Under the pieces are notes generated by a model. The model was not told the origin of the DNA. It worked only from the letters and a program-made list of their open reading frames with translations, and searched no databases. DNA of 42,246 nucleotides from an uncultured Prevotella sp. Lineage in GTDB: Bacteria > Bacteroidota > Bacteroidia > Bacteroidales > Bacteroidaceae. The position numbers and the translations under genes are program-made. The stretch is from positions 1 to 42,246 of the forward strand of contig CAMWVS010000024.1 in the NCBI GenBank assembly GCA_947177775.1. The letters are read 5' to 3'. Below, in pieces: positions 33,789 to 41,765 of the stretch (within the stretch, counting starts at the first letter, position 1; each line of letters opens with the position of its first letter).

Positions 33789-34364
33789 ATGACACCCAAA
33801 AACATTCTCAACATAACAAACCGCGCCGACTTCCGCGAATGGCTGGCAGCGAACAGCGCCACGGAGAAGGAGTGCTGGATAGAAGCAAAGCGTGGCAAGA
33901 CGCCGCCGGAGGATGCCCTATGGTATCTTGATGCCGTGGAAGAGGCTTTGTGCTTCGGATGGATTGACTCGACGGTGAAGACTGTCGGCGGCGTGACGCT
34001 CCAGCGTTTCGGGCCGCGGAGCAGAAAAGGGATGTGGACAGAACTGAACAAGGAGCGTTGTCGTCGGCTCGAACGGCTCGGCCTGATGACCGAGGCGGGA
34101 CGTGCGGCTTGTCCCGACCTCAATGCGGAGTTTGTCGTCATGCCCGAAATCATCGCTGCCTTCAAGGCCAACTCGACGGCATGGCAGAACTTCATGACCT
34201 TCCCCGCGCTCTATCAGCGCGTCCGTATCGACAACATACAGCGAAAGAAGGCATGCAAAGAGCTGTTTGACAGCCGTCTGCAAAAACTCATCGAATCAAG
34301 CGGCCGCGGCGAGATGATTGGCGACTGGCACGACTGCGGCCGTCTGCTGGACTATTCCTTGTAA
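33789..34364 (+). CDS. YdeI/OmpD-associated-family protein
   Basis: 191 residues. NRADFREWLAAN, KECWIEAKRGK, LDAVEEALCFGWIDS, RFGPRSRKGMWTELNKERC and RLERLGLMTEAGRAA are in the order typical of the YdeI/OmpD-associated (bacteriocin-protection type) family. Members are linked to resistance against antimicrobial peptides in enterobacteria; the molecular role is unclear. It is the last gene before the Wadjet-like operon. Confidence 0.85.
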   Translation: MTPKNILNITNRADFREWLAANSATEKECWIEAKRGKTPPEDALWYLDAVEEALCFGWIDSTVKTVGGVTLQRFGPRSRKGMWTELNKERCRRLERLGLMTEAGRAACPDLNAEFVVMPEIIAAFKANSTAWQNFMTFPALYQRVRIDNIQRKKACKELFDSRLQKLIESSGRGEMIGDWHDCGRLLDYSL

Positions 34365-34443
34365 AATAACGATATTGACAGGCAAAATATGTTTGTTTTA
34401 GGGATAGAGCATAGCTAAAAAAGCCTGTTTCCCACCATATCAT

Positions 34444-34477
34444 TGCAGATTTTCATCTATTTGCATGAAAGTCTGCA
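34444..34477. repeat. 13-base inverted repeat before the Wadjet-like operon
   Basis: TGCAGATTTTCAT (34444-34456) and ATGAAAGTCTGCA (34465-34477) are complementary at 12 of 13 positions, around the 8-base loop CTATTTGC. A T-rich stretch follows. It could be an operator for the operon, or the terminator of the YdeI-like gene. Confidence 0.6.
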
Positions 34478-34495
34478 ATTATTTTTGCACCTTTG
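34460..34495 (+). promoter_or_regulatory. Possible promoter of the Wadjet-like operon
   Basis: TTTG at 34460-34463 and CACCTTTG at 34488-34495 resemble -33 and -7 boxes, but the spacing (24) is long and the -7 lacks the T of TAnnTTTG. The -33 box lies in the loop of the inverted repeat, which would suit repression. The leader would be about 125 bases. Confidence 0.35.
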
Positions 34496-34627
34496 TAGGT
34501 GGAAATTCGACAAACTTAAATGACAAGAAACTGGGGGTAACGGGAAATCCACCTTACATTGACAGAACAATGGATAACCTCAGAAAAACGTTACGGCGAC
34601 AGACAAATAATATTCTAAAAAAACAGC

Positions 34628-35848
34628 ATGGACAATTTATCGCATTTTCACTCGTTAGAAGAACTGATACGTGCTCTTGACAGGGAGCGCAGACTGATTC
34701 ATGCGCTTTTTCAAGACAGGAAGAAGTTGTCGTTCCGCTATGAGCTTGCACGCGAATTGGCAAGCAAGAAAGATGAAAGTATTGAGTTCTTGAAGCGTTA
34801 TGGCATTATACGCGAAAATGCGGACTTCGTGGAGTTGGAAGATGTGTATCTGAAGTTCTTTGAGGATGTGCTGGAGGTGAACGAGGAAATCAATGTTGCC
34901 AGCGTAAAGGAAAGCATCGGAAATATAAACAATGCCATAGAGTATTATCTCAGCGAAAACAACCCTAACAGGAAATATGGCTATCTGCGCGATGTGAAGC
35001 GAATTCTCCGTAGCATAGCTCTCACTACCCTGAGAAATGTTATTGACCTGAAACGCAATATTGACAATACGTACAAGAACGAACCGACTTTTGCCATCAA
35101 GAAAAAGAAACTTGTTCATTTGGACGAAAAGCGTAAGGACATTGCCGCACTTATCAACGAATGTGAGAGAGTTATTGACGAGAAACAGACAACGTTCTTT
35201 ATGGTGGCTATGGACGTGCAGTTGAAGGATATCGTGACAGATGTGAAACTGCAGTTGCGTGAGGTGTACCATAATCTGCTTGAACTTGACCGTCAGATTA
35301 TCAACTATCTGAACCTAATAGAGTATCAGAACCGTCTGTTTCAGAAAGTGCAGAAACTGAAATATCTGCGCGACCAAATGCTGCTTGAGACGAATACAGA
35401 CATACAGGCAAAACTACAAACAAGAAATCCTGTATGGATGGAACCTCGTCCGAGATATACGCTTAAAGTATCACTATCCATGCTACGTAATACGGAAGAA
35501 GGACTGAAGGTGTTGCAAGATGTTGCTAAAGGAAAAGGCAACAGCCGCCTGAAGAAAGGAAATCTTGCAGAGTCACTGACCGCGGACGAACTTACAGAAC
35601 AGCAGCAGATGCTGCCGATGGTGGATGTAGGCGAGGTAAAGAACGCGTTTATGGCGTCCGGCGACAATCTGTTTCACTTCGTAATGAACTACTCCGGCTA
35701 TAGAATCCCAATGGATGATGAAGCTAAACTGGTACTGTTCTGCCAAATTGCCACGCAATATTTAGACGAGCTGCATGTCAATGAGGAATACCGCCAATAT
35801 GGCGAAATAGAATATCCTATAATCTATCCAAATTCAATAAACATCTAA
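34628..35848 (+). CDS. Wadjet/Mks-type kleisin-like subunit (JetA/MksF-like)
   Basis: 406 residues. An N-terminal helical, winged-helix-like part (about 1-75: SLEELIRALDRERRLIHALF ... LKRYGIIREN) is followed by a long, mainly alpha-helical middle (about 85-260) rich in charged heptads and a C-terminal region ending YRQYGEIEYPIIYPN. Sequence alone does not reveal a named family to me, but its size, its helical make-up and its place as first gene before MukE-like, SMC-like and Toprim genes are those of the kleisin-like subunit of Wadjet/MksBEFG systems. It would bridge the SMC heads. The next gene starts 14 bases on. Confidence 0.75.
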   Translation: MDNLSHFHSLEELIRALDRERRLIHALFQDRKKLSFRYELARELASKKDESIEFLKRYGIIRENADFVELEDVYLKFFEDVLEVNEEINVASVKESIGNINNAIEYYLSENNPNRKYGYLRDVKRILRSIALTTLRNVIDLKRNIDNTYKNEPTFAIKKKKLVHLDEKRKDIAALINECERVIDEKQTTFFMVAMDVQLKDIVTDVKLQLREVYHNLLELDRQIINYLNLIEYQNRLFQKVQKLKYLRDQMLLETNTDIQAKLQTRNPVWMEPRPRYTLKVSLSMLRNTEEGLKVLQDVAKGKGNSRLKKGNLAESLTADELTEQQQMLPMVDVGEVKNAFMASGDNLFHFVMNYSGYRIPMDDEAKLVLFCQIATQYLDELHVNEEYRQYGEIEYPIIYPNSINI

Positions 35849-35862
35849 AACAAAGACTCACC

Positions 35863-36402
35863 ATGCGTTATACAAAAGAAATATTCGACATATTGAGCAA
35901 GGGAGGCTTTATTTCCCAAAACTCCATCTCCCAACAACGTTCACACCTGTACGATGCCATTGAGGATGACTTTCAAGACTATCAGGACTACTATCGCGGC
36001 ATAGGTTTCACGCTTGAGGGCGGCAATGGTTACTACTATTTCTCCAGGACAGAGAGTAAGGTGGATTTGGCAGACAAAGTGCAACGTCTTGCCCAATGGA
36101 TAGACCGTGTTGACTTCCTCAAGACCTTCAACAACACGTTTGGCTCTGGGTTTACATTCCGCAAGTCAAACATATTGGAGAAATTCTCAAGCGACATTGA
36201 ACTTAAGGAGAAGGCACGTAATCTTTACACTGACATGAAGACAAACGAAGAGAAAATAGAGAAACTTACAGGCGACTTGGAGCGCCAAGGTTTCATTGAA
36301 CTTGAAAATGAGCTTGACGGAACATACAAGGTGACAGCCGCCTTCCACTACATAGAAGAACTTATAGATTGTCTCACCATCATTGAAACTGAAGAAGCAT
36401 GA
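35863..36402 (+). CDS. Wadjet/Mks-type MukE-like subunit (JetB/MksE-like)
   Basis: 179 residues. Two winged-helix-like parts can be read: EIFDILSKGGFISQNSI with a beta hairpin at FTLEGGNGYYYFSR, and KARNLYTDMKTNEEKIEKLT...GFIELENELDGTYKVTAAFHY. This matches the JetB/MksE (MukE-like) type, small dimeric proteins that bind the kleisin-like subunit and DNA. Its stop codon overlaps the SMC-like start (ATGA at 36399-36402), so the complex parts are translated together. Confidence 0.78.
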   Translation: MRYTKEIFDILSKGGFISQNSISQQRSHLYDAIEDDFQDYQDYYRGIGFTLEGGNGYYYFSRTESKVDLADKVQRLAQWIDRVDFLKTFNNTFGSGFTFRKSNILEKFSSDIELKEKARNLYTDMKTNEEKIEKLTGDLERQGFIELENELDGTYKVTAAFHYIEELIDCLTIIETEEA

Positions 36403-39400
36403 GAGCCTTACGGAAAATAGTATTTGTGAACAGCGCCAACATACGCTATGCCGAGGTAAAACTGGACGGCAATGTACACTTCATAGGTACACAGGGCGTT
36501 GGTAAGAGCACCTTGCTCAGAGCCATTCTGTTTTTCTATAATGCAGACAAACTCCACTTGGGCATTCCAAAGGAAATGAAGTCATTTGACGAGTTTTATC
36601 TGTCTCATGCCAATTCATATATGATATATGAGGTAGAACATGAACATGGTCCGTTTTCCATCATTGTGTTCCGTTCCTCAGGCAGGGCATGCTACAGAAT
36701 TGTTGACGCTGCCTACCGGAAAGAATGGTTGGTGGACGAACATGGTGAGGTCACTGCCGAAGGTAAGGTGATACGCGAACGGCTGAACGGTGCCTTTATG
36801 AGCAAAATCATTGACCGATATGAGCAATACCGGGATATTATCTATGGTAACAGGCGGGCAGTAGGCAAGGAGTTTGCCCGATTCCAACTATTGGAGACAA
36901 ACCGATACCAGAACATTCCGCGCAGCATACAGAACGTATTTCTAAATTCCAGACTCGACGCCAACTTTATCAAGGATATTATCATCCGTTCGATGAGCGA
37001 AGATGAGGCAAATATTGACTTGGGCTATTTCCGCCGCCAGGTGTCTGACTTTGAGCAGGAATATAAAGACATCTCTTGCTGGTACAGATTAAACCAGAAA
37101 GGTGAATCAACAGTCAGGAAGCAGGCAGAGACGGTTGTGAAAGTGTATCATGAACTCCTGTACATGAAGCAGCAGATTGCTGATTTGTGCGGAGAATTAA
37201 AATACTCAGAAAGGATTTCGCGAGAGAAACTTCCTCTCATGGAAGCCAAGATAGCAGAACTGCTCCAGGAGCAGGAAAGGCAGAAACGTCTGCTTTCTGA
37301 AGTCCAGCAGAAATATGATGACGAGAAAGCCAGTCTCAATCAAAAACAAGGTGTAATAAACGACAAACTTAAACGTCTGAAAGAACGTCAGGATTTCTAT
37401 GCCAACGAACGGATAGAAGAGGTAATCAAGCGTTGTGACAAGGAACAGGGCGTAAAAACAGAGCTTGACAGTCTTAAAGACAAACTCTCCGACCTTACGG
37501 CAAAGTTCAATGACATCACTACGAAATATAAGGCTTTGTGCCAAAACGTCACCAATCAATTGGAAAACTTCCGGCACGCCCAGCAACAGCGTATTCTTAC
37601 AGAATGTCAGGAAAAGCAAAAAACAGATGAGCGGCTTCTGCACGAATATGACTCTGCCAAAATGGAAGTTGAACGGTCTTTTGCCGAGAAGATTGCAACA
37701 GCAACGGATGTTATTGACACAATCAAGTCAGAACAGAATGACTGCGACAAGGAACTACTGAAACTTCAGTATCTCGCCCCATTCAAAAAAGAGCAGGAAG
37801 CCCTAAGCCAGCAAGTAAATGAACTCTGCCTGAAAGAGAAGGAACTTGAAGGAAAGATAGCTTCTCTTACCTCAGAGATAAACCGTATTATGACCGAATA
37901 CGATAAGAATGAGACTGAGACAACTGCCGATTACCAGCGGCAGGCGAATGATAAGCAGGGACAAATAGACTCGCTCTCTGAGAAAATATCTTCTATTGAT
38001 AAAATCCTTGACCGCATAAAAGGCTCTCTGTATGAATGGCTTGAAGACAACAAAAGCGACTGGGAACAGAACATCGGCAAAGTGATAAACGATGAGAATG
38101 TTCTCTATCAGACAGGATTGCACCCACAGAAAACAGACGGAACATCTTTGTTTGGCGTGAAACTGGATCTGACCGACCTTCCGCTTAATGTAAGAAAGCC
38201 CAAGCAGCTTCAGGAAGAAAAAGCAGGGTTGGAAAAGGCATTGAAGCAGACAAAAGCCGAGTATGCTGAAATTATGGATAAGCAGACAAAGGCCATTGAA
38301 GAGCTGAAACGCCAGTTTACTCCAAAGGTAAAGGAACTGCGCCTGCAAAAGTTGCTTTCAGAAACCGAGCTTAATATGATTCCTCAAAAGCGCAAGGCTA
38401 TTCGTGTAAAGATGGAGGACTATGACGCACAGGCAAAGCAGATAATTGAGCAGCGACAGAAAGAGCTTAATGACCGTCAGCATGAATTGGCTCACGATTT
38501 GACTGCTACACACGCCAATCACGACAAACTCAATACAGACAAACAAAAACAACTGAAAGGCGTAGAGAAAAAATATAAGGAAGCCAAGGCTGACAACGAA
38601 AACAATCATGCCGGACGTGTGGCTGTTATCAATGCGGAAACTAAAATCCGTGAGCAAGAAGCGGACGCAGAATTGCAGAAACTTAGAAAACAGGAGATTG
38701 ACGAACTGAAAGGTCACAGTGTCGATACGGTTTTAGTGGAAGAATGCAAAACAAAGATAAAGGCAGCTGAAGATGAACTTAACTATATAGAGCGGCATCG
38801 CAAACTGGTGTTCGATTATTGGCGTGACAAGGAAGAACTTTTTGACCAAGAAGATAATTTCAAGAATCAGAAGAAAAGTATTGCCGACAAGATTCTGCAA
38901 TTGAATGACAAATACAGTCAGCGCAAGCAAAAGCACGAACATCAGTTGGGCTGCATCGGCAAGAAATTGAATGAACATAGAGACGAGCAGAAGCGGTTTG
39001 AAGAAGACCTGCAAAAAGCAGAGCGTTTTGCCCATGATGAGAATCTATGCCCACTAATGTTTGCAGAAGCAAAGGAGAAACAGACACTGCGCACTCCCGG
39101 ACAGACAGTCGACGAGCTGACTGGTATCATTGTGTCGCGTCAGTCACGCCAGAATCAGTTCAAACAGAGCATAAATGTGTTCAAGAATAATTTCTCTACC
39201 AAGAACACGTTCTGTTTCAAAACAGAACTGACCACTGACGAGGACTATCTTGATTTTGCCAACAATCTTGATGACTTCCTCATCAACAATAAATTGGAGG
39301 AATACCGCAGAAGGACAAGTGAACGTTATGTGGACATCCTCTCCCGTGTGTCAAAGGAGATGGGCGAGCTGACACGTCATGAGTCAGATGTGGACAAGAT

Positions 39401-40046
39401 AATCCATGATATAAACAATGACTTCAAGGAGCGCAACTTTGTTGGTGTAATAAAGTTGATAGCCTTGCAGTCTGTACCGTCGGCAGACAAGATGATGCAG
39501 CTGATGAAACGCATAAAAGAGTTCAATGACGAGAATATGTTTGCCATGGGCGAGATGAACCTTTTCTCCACAGCCAGCCGCAATGAGGTGAACCAGAAGG
39601 CTGTCAATCATCTTCTTGACTTTATGAAATCATTGACTGACAATCCTTCACGCCAGTACCTTACATTGTCTGATTTGTTCCAATTGCAGTTCCGTATCAT
39701 TGAGAACGACAACGATACCGGCTGGGCAGACAAATTGTCGCATGTGGGCAGCGAGGGAACAGATACGCTTGTGAAGGCAATGATAAACATTATGCTCATC
39801 AATGTGTTCAAGGAAAAAGTTAGCCGCAAATTTGGCGATTTCCGCATACACTGTATGATGGATGAGATTGGAAAGCTTCACCCACAGAATGTCAAGGGCA
39901 TTCTTGATTTTGCAAACGCACGCAATATTCTGCTCATCAACTCATCGCCGACCACATATAACGTTTCCGACTACCGCTATACCTACCTTCTGCAAAAGGA
40001 CGGCAAGTCGAAGACTGTCATTCATCCGTTAATATCACAGAAATGA
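36399..40046 (+). CDS. Wadjet/Mks-type SMC-like ATPase (JetC/MksB-like)
   Basis: 1215 residues. The head begins with IRYAEVKLDGNVHFIGTQG and Walker A GTQGVGKST (30-38). Two long coiled-coil arms (about 240-540 and 605-900) flank a short hinge-like part (about 543-605, ...FGVKLDLTDLPLNV...). The C-terminal head has an ABC-signature-like GSEG (1117-1120) and Walker B CMMDE (Asp1155, Glu1156), then NILLINSSPTTYNVSDY. All parts for ATP-driven DNA loading or extrusion are present. It is of the MukB/JetC type rather than housekeeping SMC (short hinge, head start without the SMC N-terminal signature). In Wadjet the motor reels in circular DNA, and JetD cuts it. Start and stop both overlap neighbours by four bases. 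Confidence 0.9.
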   Translation: MRALRKIVFVNSANIRYAEVKLDGNVHFIGTQGVGKSTLLRAILFFYNADKLHLGIPKEMKSFDEFYLSHANSYMIYEVEHEHGPFSIIVFRSSGRACYRIVDAAYRKEWLVDEHGEVTAEGKVIRERLNGAFMSKIIDRYEQYRDIIYGNRRAVGKEFARFQLLETNRYQNIPRSIQNVFLNSRLDANFIKDIIIRSMSEDEANIDLGYFRRQVSDFEQEYKDISCWYRLNQKGESTVRKQAETVVKVYHELLYMKQQIADLCGELKYSERISREKLPLMEAKIAELLQEQERQKRLLSEVQQKYDDEKASLNQKQGVINDKLKRLKERQDFYANERIEEVIKRCDKEQGVKTELDSLKDKLSDLTAKFNDITTKYKALCQNVTNQLENFRHAQQQRILTECQEKQKTDERLLHEYDSAKMEVERSFAEKIATATDVIDTIKSEQNDCDKELLKLQYLAPFKKEQEALSQQVNELCLKEKELEGKIASLTSEINRIMTEYDKNETETTADYQRQANDKQGQIDSLSEKISSIDKILDRIKGSLYEWLEDNKSDWEQNIGKVINDENVLYQTGLHPQKTDGTSLFGVKLDLTDLPLNVRKPKQLQEEKAGLEKALKQTKAEYAEIMDKQTKAIEELKRQFTPKVKELRLQKLLSETELNMIPQKRKAIRVKMEDYDAQAKQIIEQRQKELNDRQHELAHDLTATHANHDKLNTDKQKQLKGVEKKYKEAKADNENNHAGRVAVINAETKIREQEADAELQKLRKQEIDELKGHSVDTVLVEECKTKIKAAEDELNYIERHRKLVFDYWRDKEELFDQEDNFKNQKKSIADKILQLNDKYSQRKQKHEHQLGCIGKKLNEHRDEQKRFEEDLQKAERFAHDENLCPLMFAEAKEKQTLRTPGQTVDELTGIIVSRQSRQNQFKQSINVFKNNFSTKNTFCFKTELTTDEDYLDFANNLDDFLINNKLEEYRRRTSERYVDILSRVSKEMGELTRHESDVDKIIHDINNDFKERNFVGVIKLIALQSVPSADKMMQLMKRIKEFNDENMFAMGEMNLFSTASRNEVNQKAVNHLLDFMKSLTDNPSRQYLTLSDLFQLQFRIIENDNDTGWADKLSHVGSEGTDTLVKAMINIMLINVFKEKVSRKFGDFRIHCMMDEIGKLHPQNVKGILDFANARNILLINSSPTTYNVSDYRYTYLLQKDGKSKTVIHPLISQK

Positions 40047-40909
40047 AGATTACCGTTGCTCTCATAGACAAACTGATACGTCTGCGTGATGGCGATTCAT
40101 TACCGGCAAGCCAGCTACGTGGCGAGTGGGTGGATGAGCTGATACGTGACGGTGTTCTCATAAGCACATCACATGGCAGCCGCAGAACGCTTCATGTTCC
40201 CCAATCCGAGACATTATGCAAAGCATTATCCGCTGTTGACGAAAGGCTGAGCGACTTGGAACAGATGAGAGACGCACTGCTGTCAGATGATTTATCACGC
40301 TCTGTTCAAGCGTCAGCTACAGGCAACTCAAAACTTGTACCAGCTCGTTCATGTCCTGGTTTCCCAATCAACTCATACGAGCCGATTGCCTGTATGCTGA
40401 GCGGCCAAGAGTTCATGGTGAATCCACAAGAAGGCAGTTTTCTCTTTATTGCCGATTGGCAAACGTTTTCCATTCCTTCCGATGTTATTGTCGTTGGCAT
40501 AGAGAATATGGAAAACTTCCGAATGATACGTCAGCAACGCCAGTTGTTCACACAAGTCATAGGTTCCCAACGTTTGTTGTTCGTTTCGCGTTATCCCCAG
40601 TCCAAAGACCTTGCATCATGGTTGCAGAAGATACCTAACAGATATGTACATTTCGGAGATTTCGATCTCGCCGGCATCAATATCTTCCTCACCGAATTTC
40701 ATGCTCACCTTGAAGCACGTTCATCATTCCTTATTCCTTACGACGTTGAAGCAAGATTGCGCAATGGCTCAAAAGAAAGATATAATGAACAATACCAGCT
40801 TTTCCATAATTTGCGGACAGACATACAACCTCTGCAAGCCTTAATTGACCTGATCAACAAATTTCACCGTTGTTATGATCAGGAAGGATATATAAATAAT
40901 TATGATTGA
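40043..40909 (+). CDS. Wadjet-type Toprim nuclease (JetD/MksG-like), short form
   Basis: 288 residues. The N-terminal third (about 1-85) is winged-helix-like (RGEWVDELIRDGVLISTSHG). The Toprim domain follows: VVGIENMENFR with Glu154, strand LLFVSRYP, and YVHFGDFDLAGINIF with Asp206 and Asp208, the metal-binding E...DxD pattern shared with topoisomerase VI A and JetD. JetD cleaves the plasmid held by the SMC motor. The protein is clearly shorter than the roughly 400 residues I know for several JetD proteins. Its start overlaps the SMC-like stop (ATGA). The AraC-type gene begins 15 bases after it. Confidence 0.88.
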   Translation: MKITVALIDKLIRLRDGDSLPASQLRGEWVDELIRDGVLISTSHGSRRTLHVPQSETLCKALSAVDERLSDLEQMRDALLSDDLSRSVQASATGNSKLVPARSCPGFPINSYEPIACMLSGQEFMVNPQEGSFLFIADWQTFSIPSDVIVVGIENMENFRMIRQQRQLFTQVIGSQRLLFVSRYPQSKDLASWLQKIPNRYVHFGDFDLAGINIFLTEFHAHLEARSSFLIPYDVEARLRNGSKERYNEQYQLFHNLRTDIQPLQALIDLINKFHRCYDQEGYINNYD

Positions 40910-40924
40910 GCATTTGATAAATTC

Positions 40925-41707
40925 ATGAAAATCATCCTGCCGAGAGAGGAGTTGCGCCCGTATGTGCGCTATTATTGGATGATGGAGAGCGAAGAGCCTT
41001 TCTGCGTCCTGACATTCCCCATCGGTTGTCCGCAGATTATATTCCACCGCAAGTCGCCGCTGTACATTCCCGAACTCAAAAGTTTCCAAAAAACTTTTAC
41101 CATCAGCGGACAGGTGAACTTCCCTGCACACATCCGGTCTGACGGTAATCTGGACATGATAGTGGCGGTGTTCTATCCGCATACCGTCGGGATGTTCATC
41201 GGCACGCCGCCCTCGGCTTTCTACAATCAGGAGATTTCGGGTTATGACATAGCGAACCGGCAACTTAACGACATTGCCGCAAGAATTTTCGACAGTCTGA
41301 GCGGCGGCGAGTCTGTTGACATACTTGAGCGGTGGCTGCTAACAAGAATAAATCCAACTTTGAATATTCGGAGAATAGACTGTTCGATTGGAGAGCTTAT
41401 GCGCACTCCGTCGGTCTCGGTCAATGTCCTTTCAGACAATGCTTGCCTAAGCAGGAAACAATATGAGCGGGTTTTTCGCGACCAGGTGGGTATGAATCCG
41501 AAAGAATATGCCCGTGTGGTAAGGTTTTAGAAGGCAATGTGGATGCAACAATGCGGTTCGCGTGACTATGCCTACATAGCCCATCATTGCGGCTATTCCG
41601 ACCAGTCACACCTTATCCGCGACTTCAAGGCGATGAGCGGGCATACACCCAAGTCGCTGTTGGAACATTGTGCGCCATACTCCGACTTGTTCAACAGTCC
41701 TGTGTGA
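40925..41707 (+). pseudogene. AraC-family regulator interrupted by an in-frame amber codon
   Basis: Reading from ATG 40925, 201 codons end in TAG at 41528-41530; the same frame then continues without a break for 58 more codons to TGA at 41705-41707. The part before TAG has a DUF6597-like sensing half and the first helix-turn-helix (SVNVLSDNACLSRKQYERVF, GMNPKEYARVVRF). The part after has the second one (DYAYIAHHCGYSDQSHLIRDF, GHTPKSLL). In relatives the codon after R-F is usually Q or R, so CAG-to-TAG is the simplest history. Without read-through the product lacks its second DNA-binding helix pair. Probably a recent pseudogene; suppression or a sequence error is also possible. Confidence 0.8.
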
Positions 41708-41745
41708 ATGTCCCTTTTCTTCTATCACGCACAGAAACTATCGTG

Positions 41746-41753
41746 TAATTTTG
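41746..41753 (+). promoter_or_regulatory. -7 element before the CatA-like gene
   Basis: TAATTTTG fits TAnnTTTG and lies 12 bases before the first ATG at 41766, so the leader would be very short. No -33 box at the usual distance. Confidence 0.4.
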
Positions 41754-41765
41754 CACGCAAAAAAG

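Noticed and set aside
34465..34680. Small frame before the kleisin-like gene, including a 36-codon part from 34570 that begins MDNL like the kleisin-like protein
   Set aside because: It overlaps the start of the kleisin-like gene in another frame and has no conserved character; the shared first residues look like chance. A leader peptide cannot be fully excluded.
36399..40046. Housekeeping SMC or SbcC
   Set aside because: The neighbours (MukE-like, kleisin-like, Toprim), the head sequence and the short hinge fit the MukB/JetC type; no SbcD nuclease or ScpA/ScpB is present.
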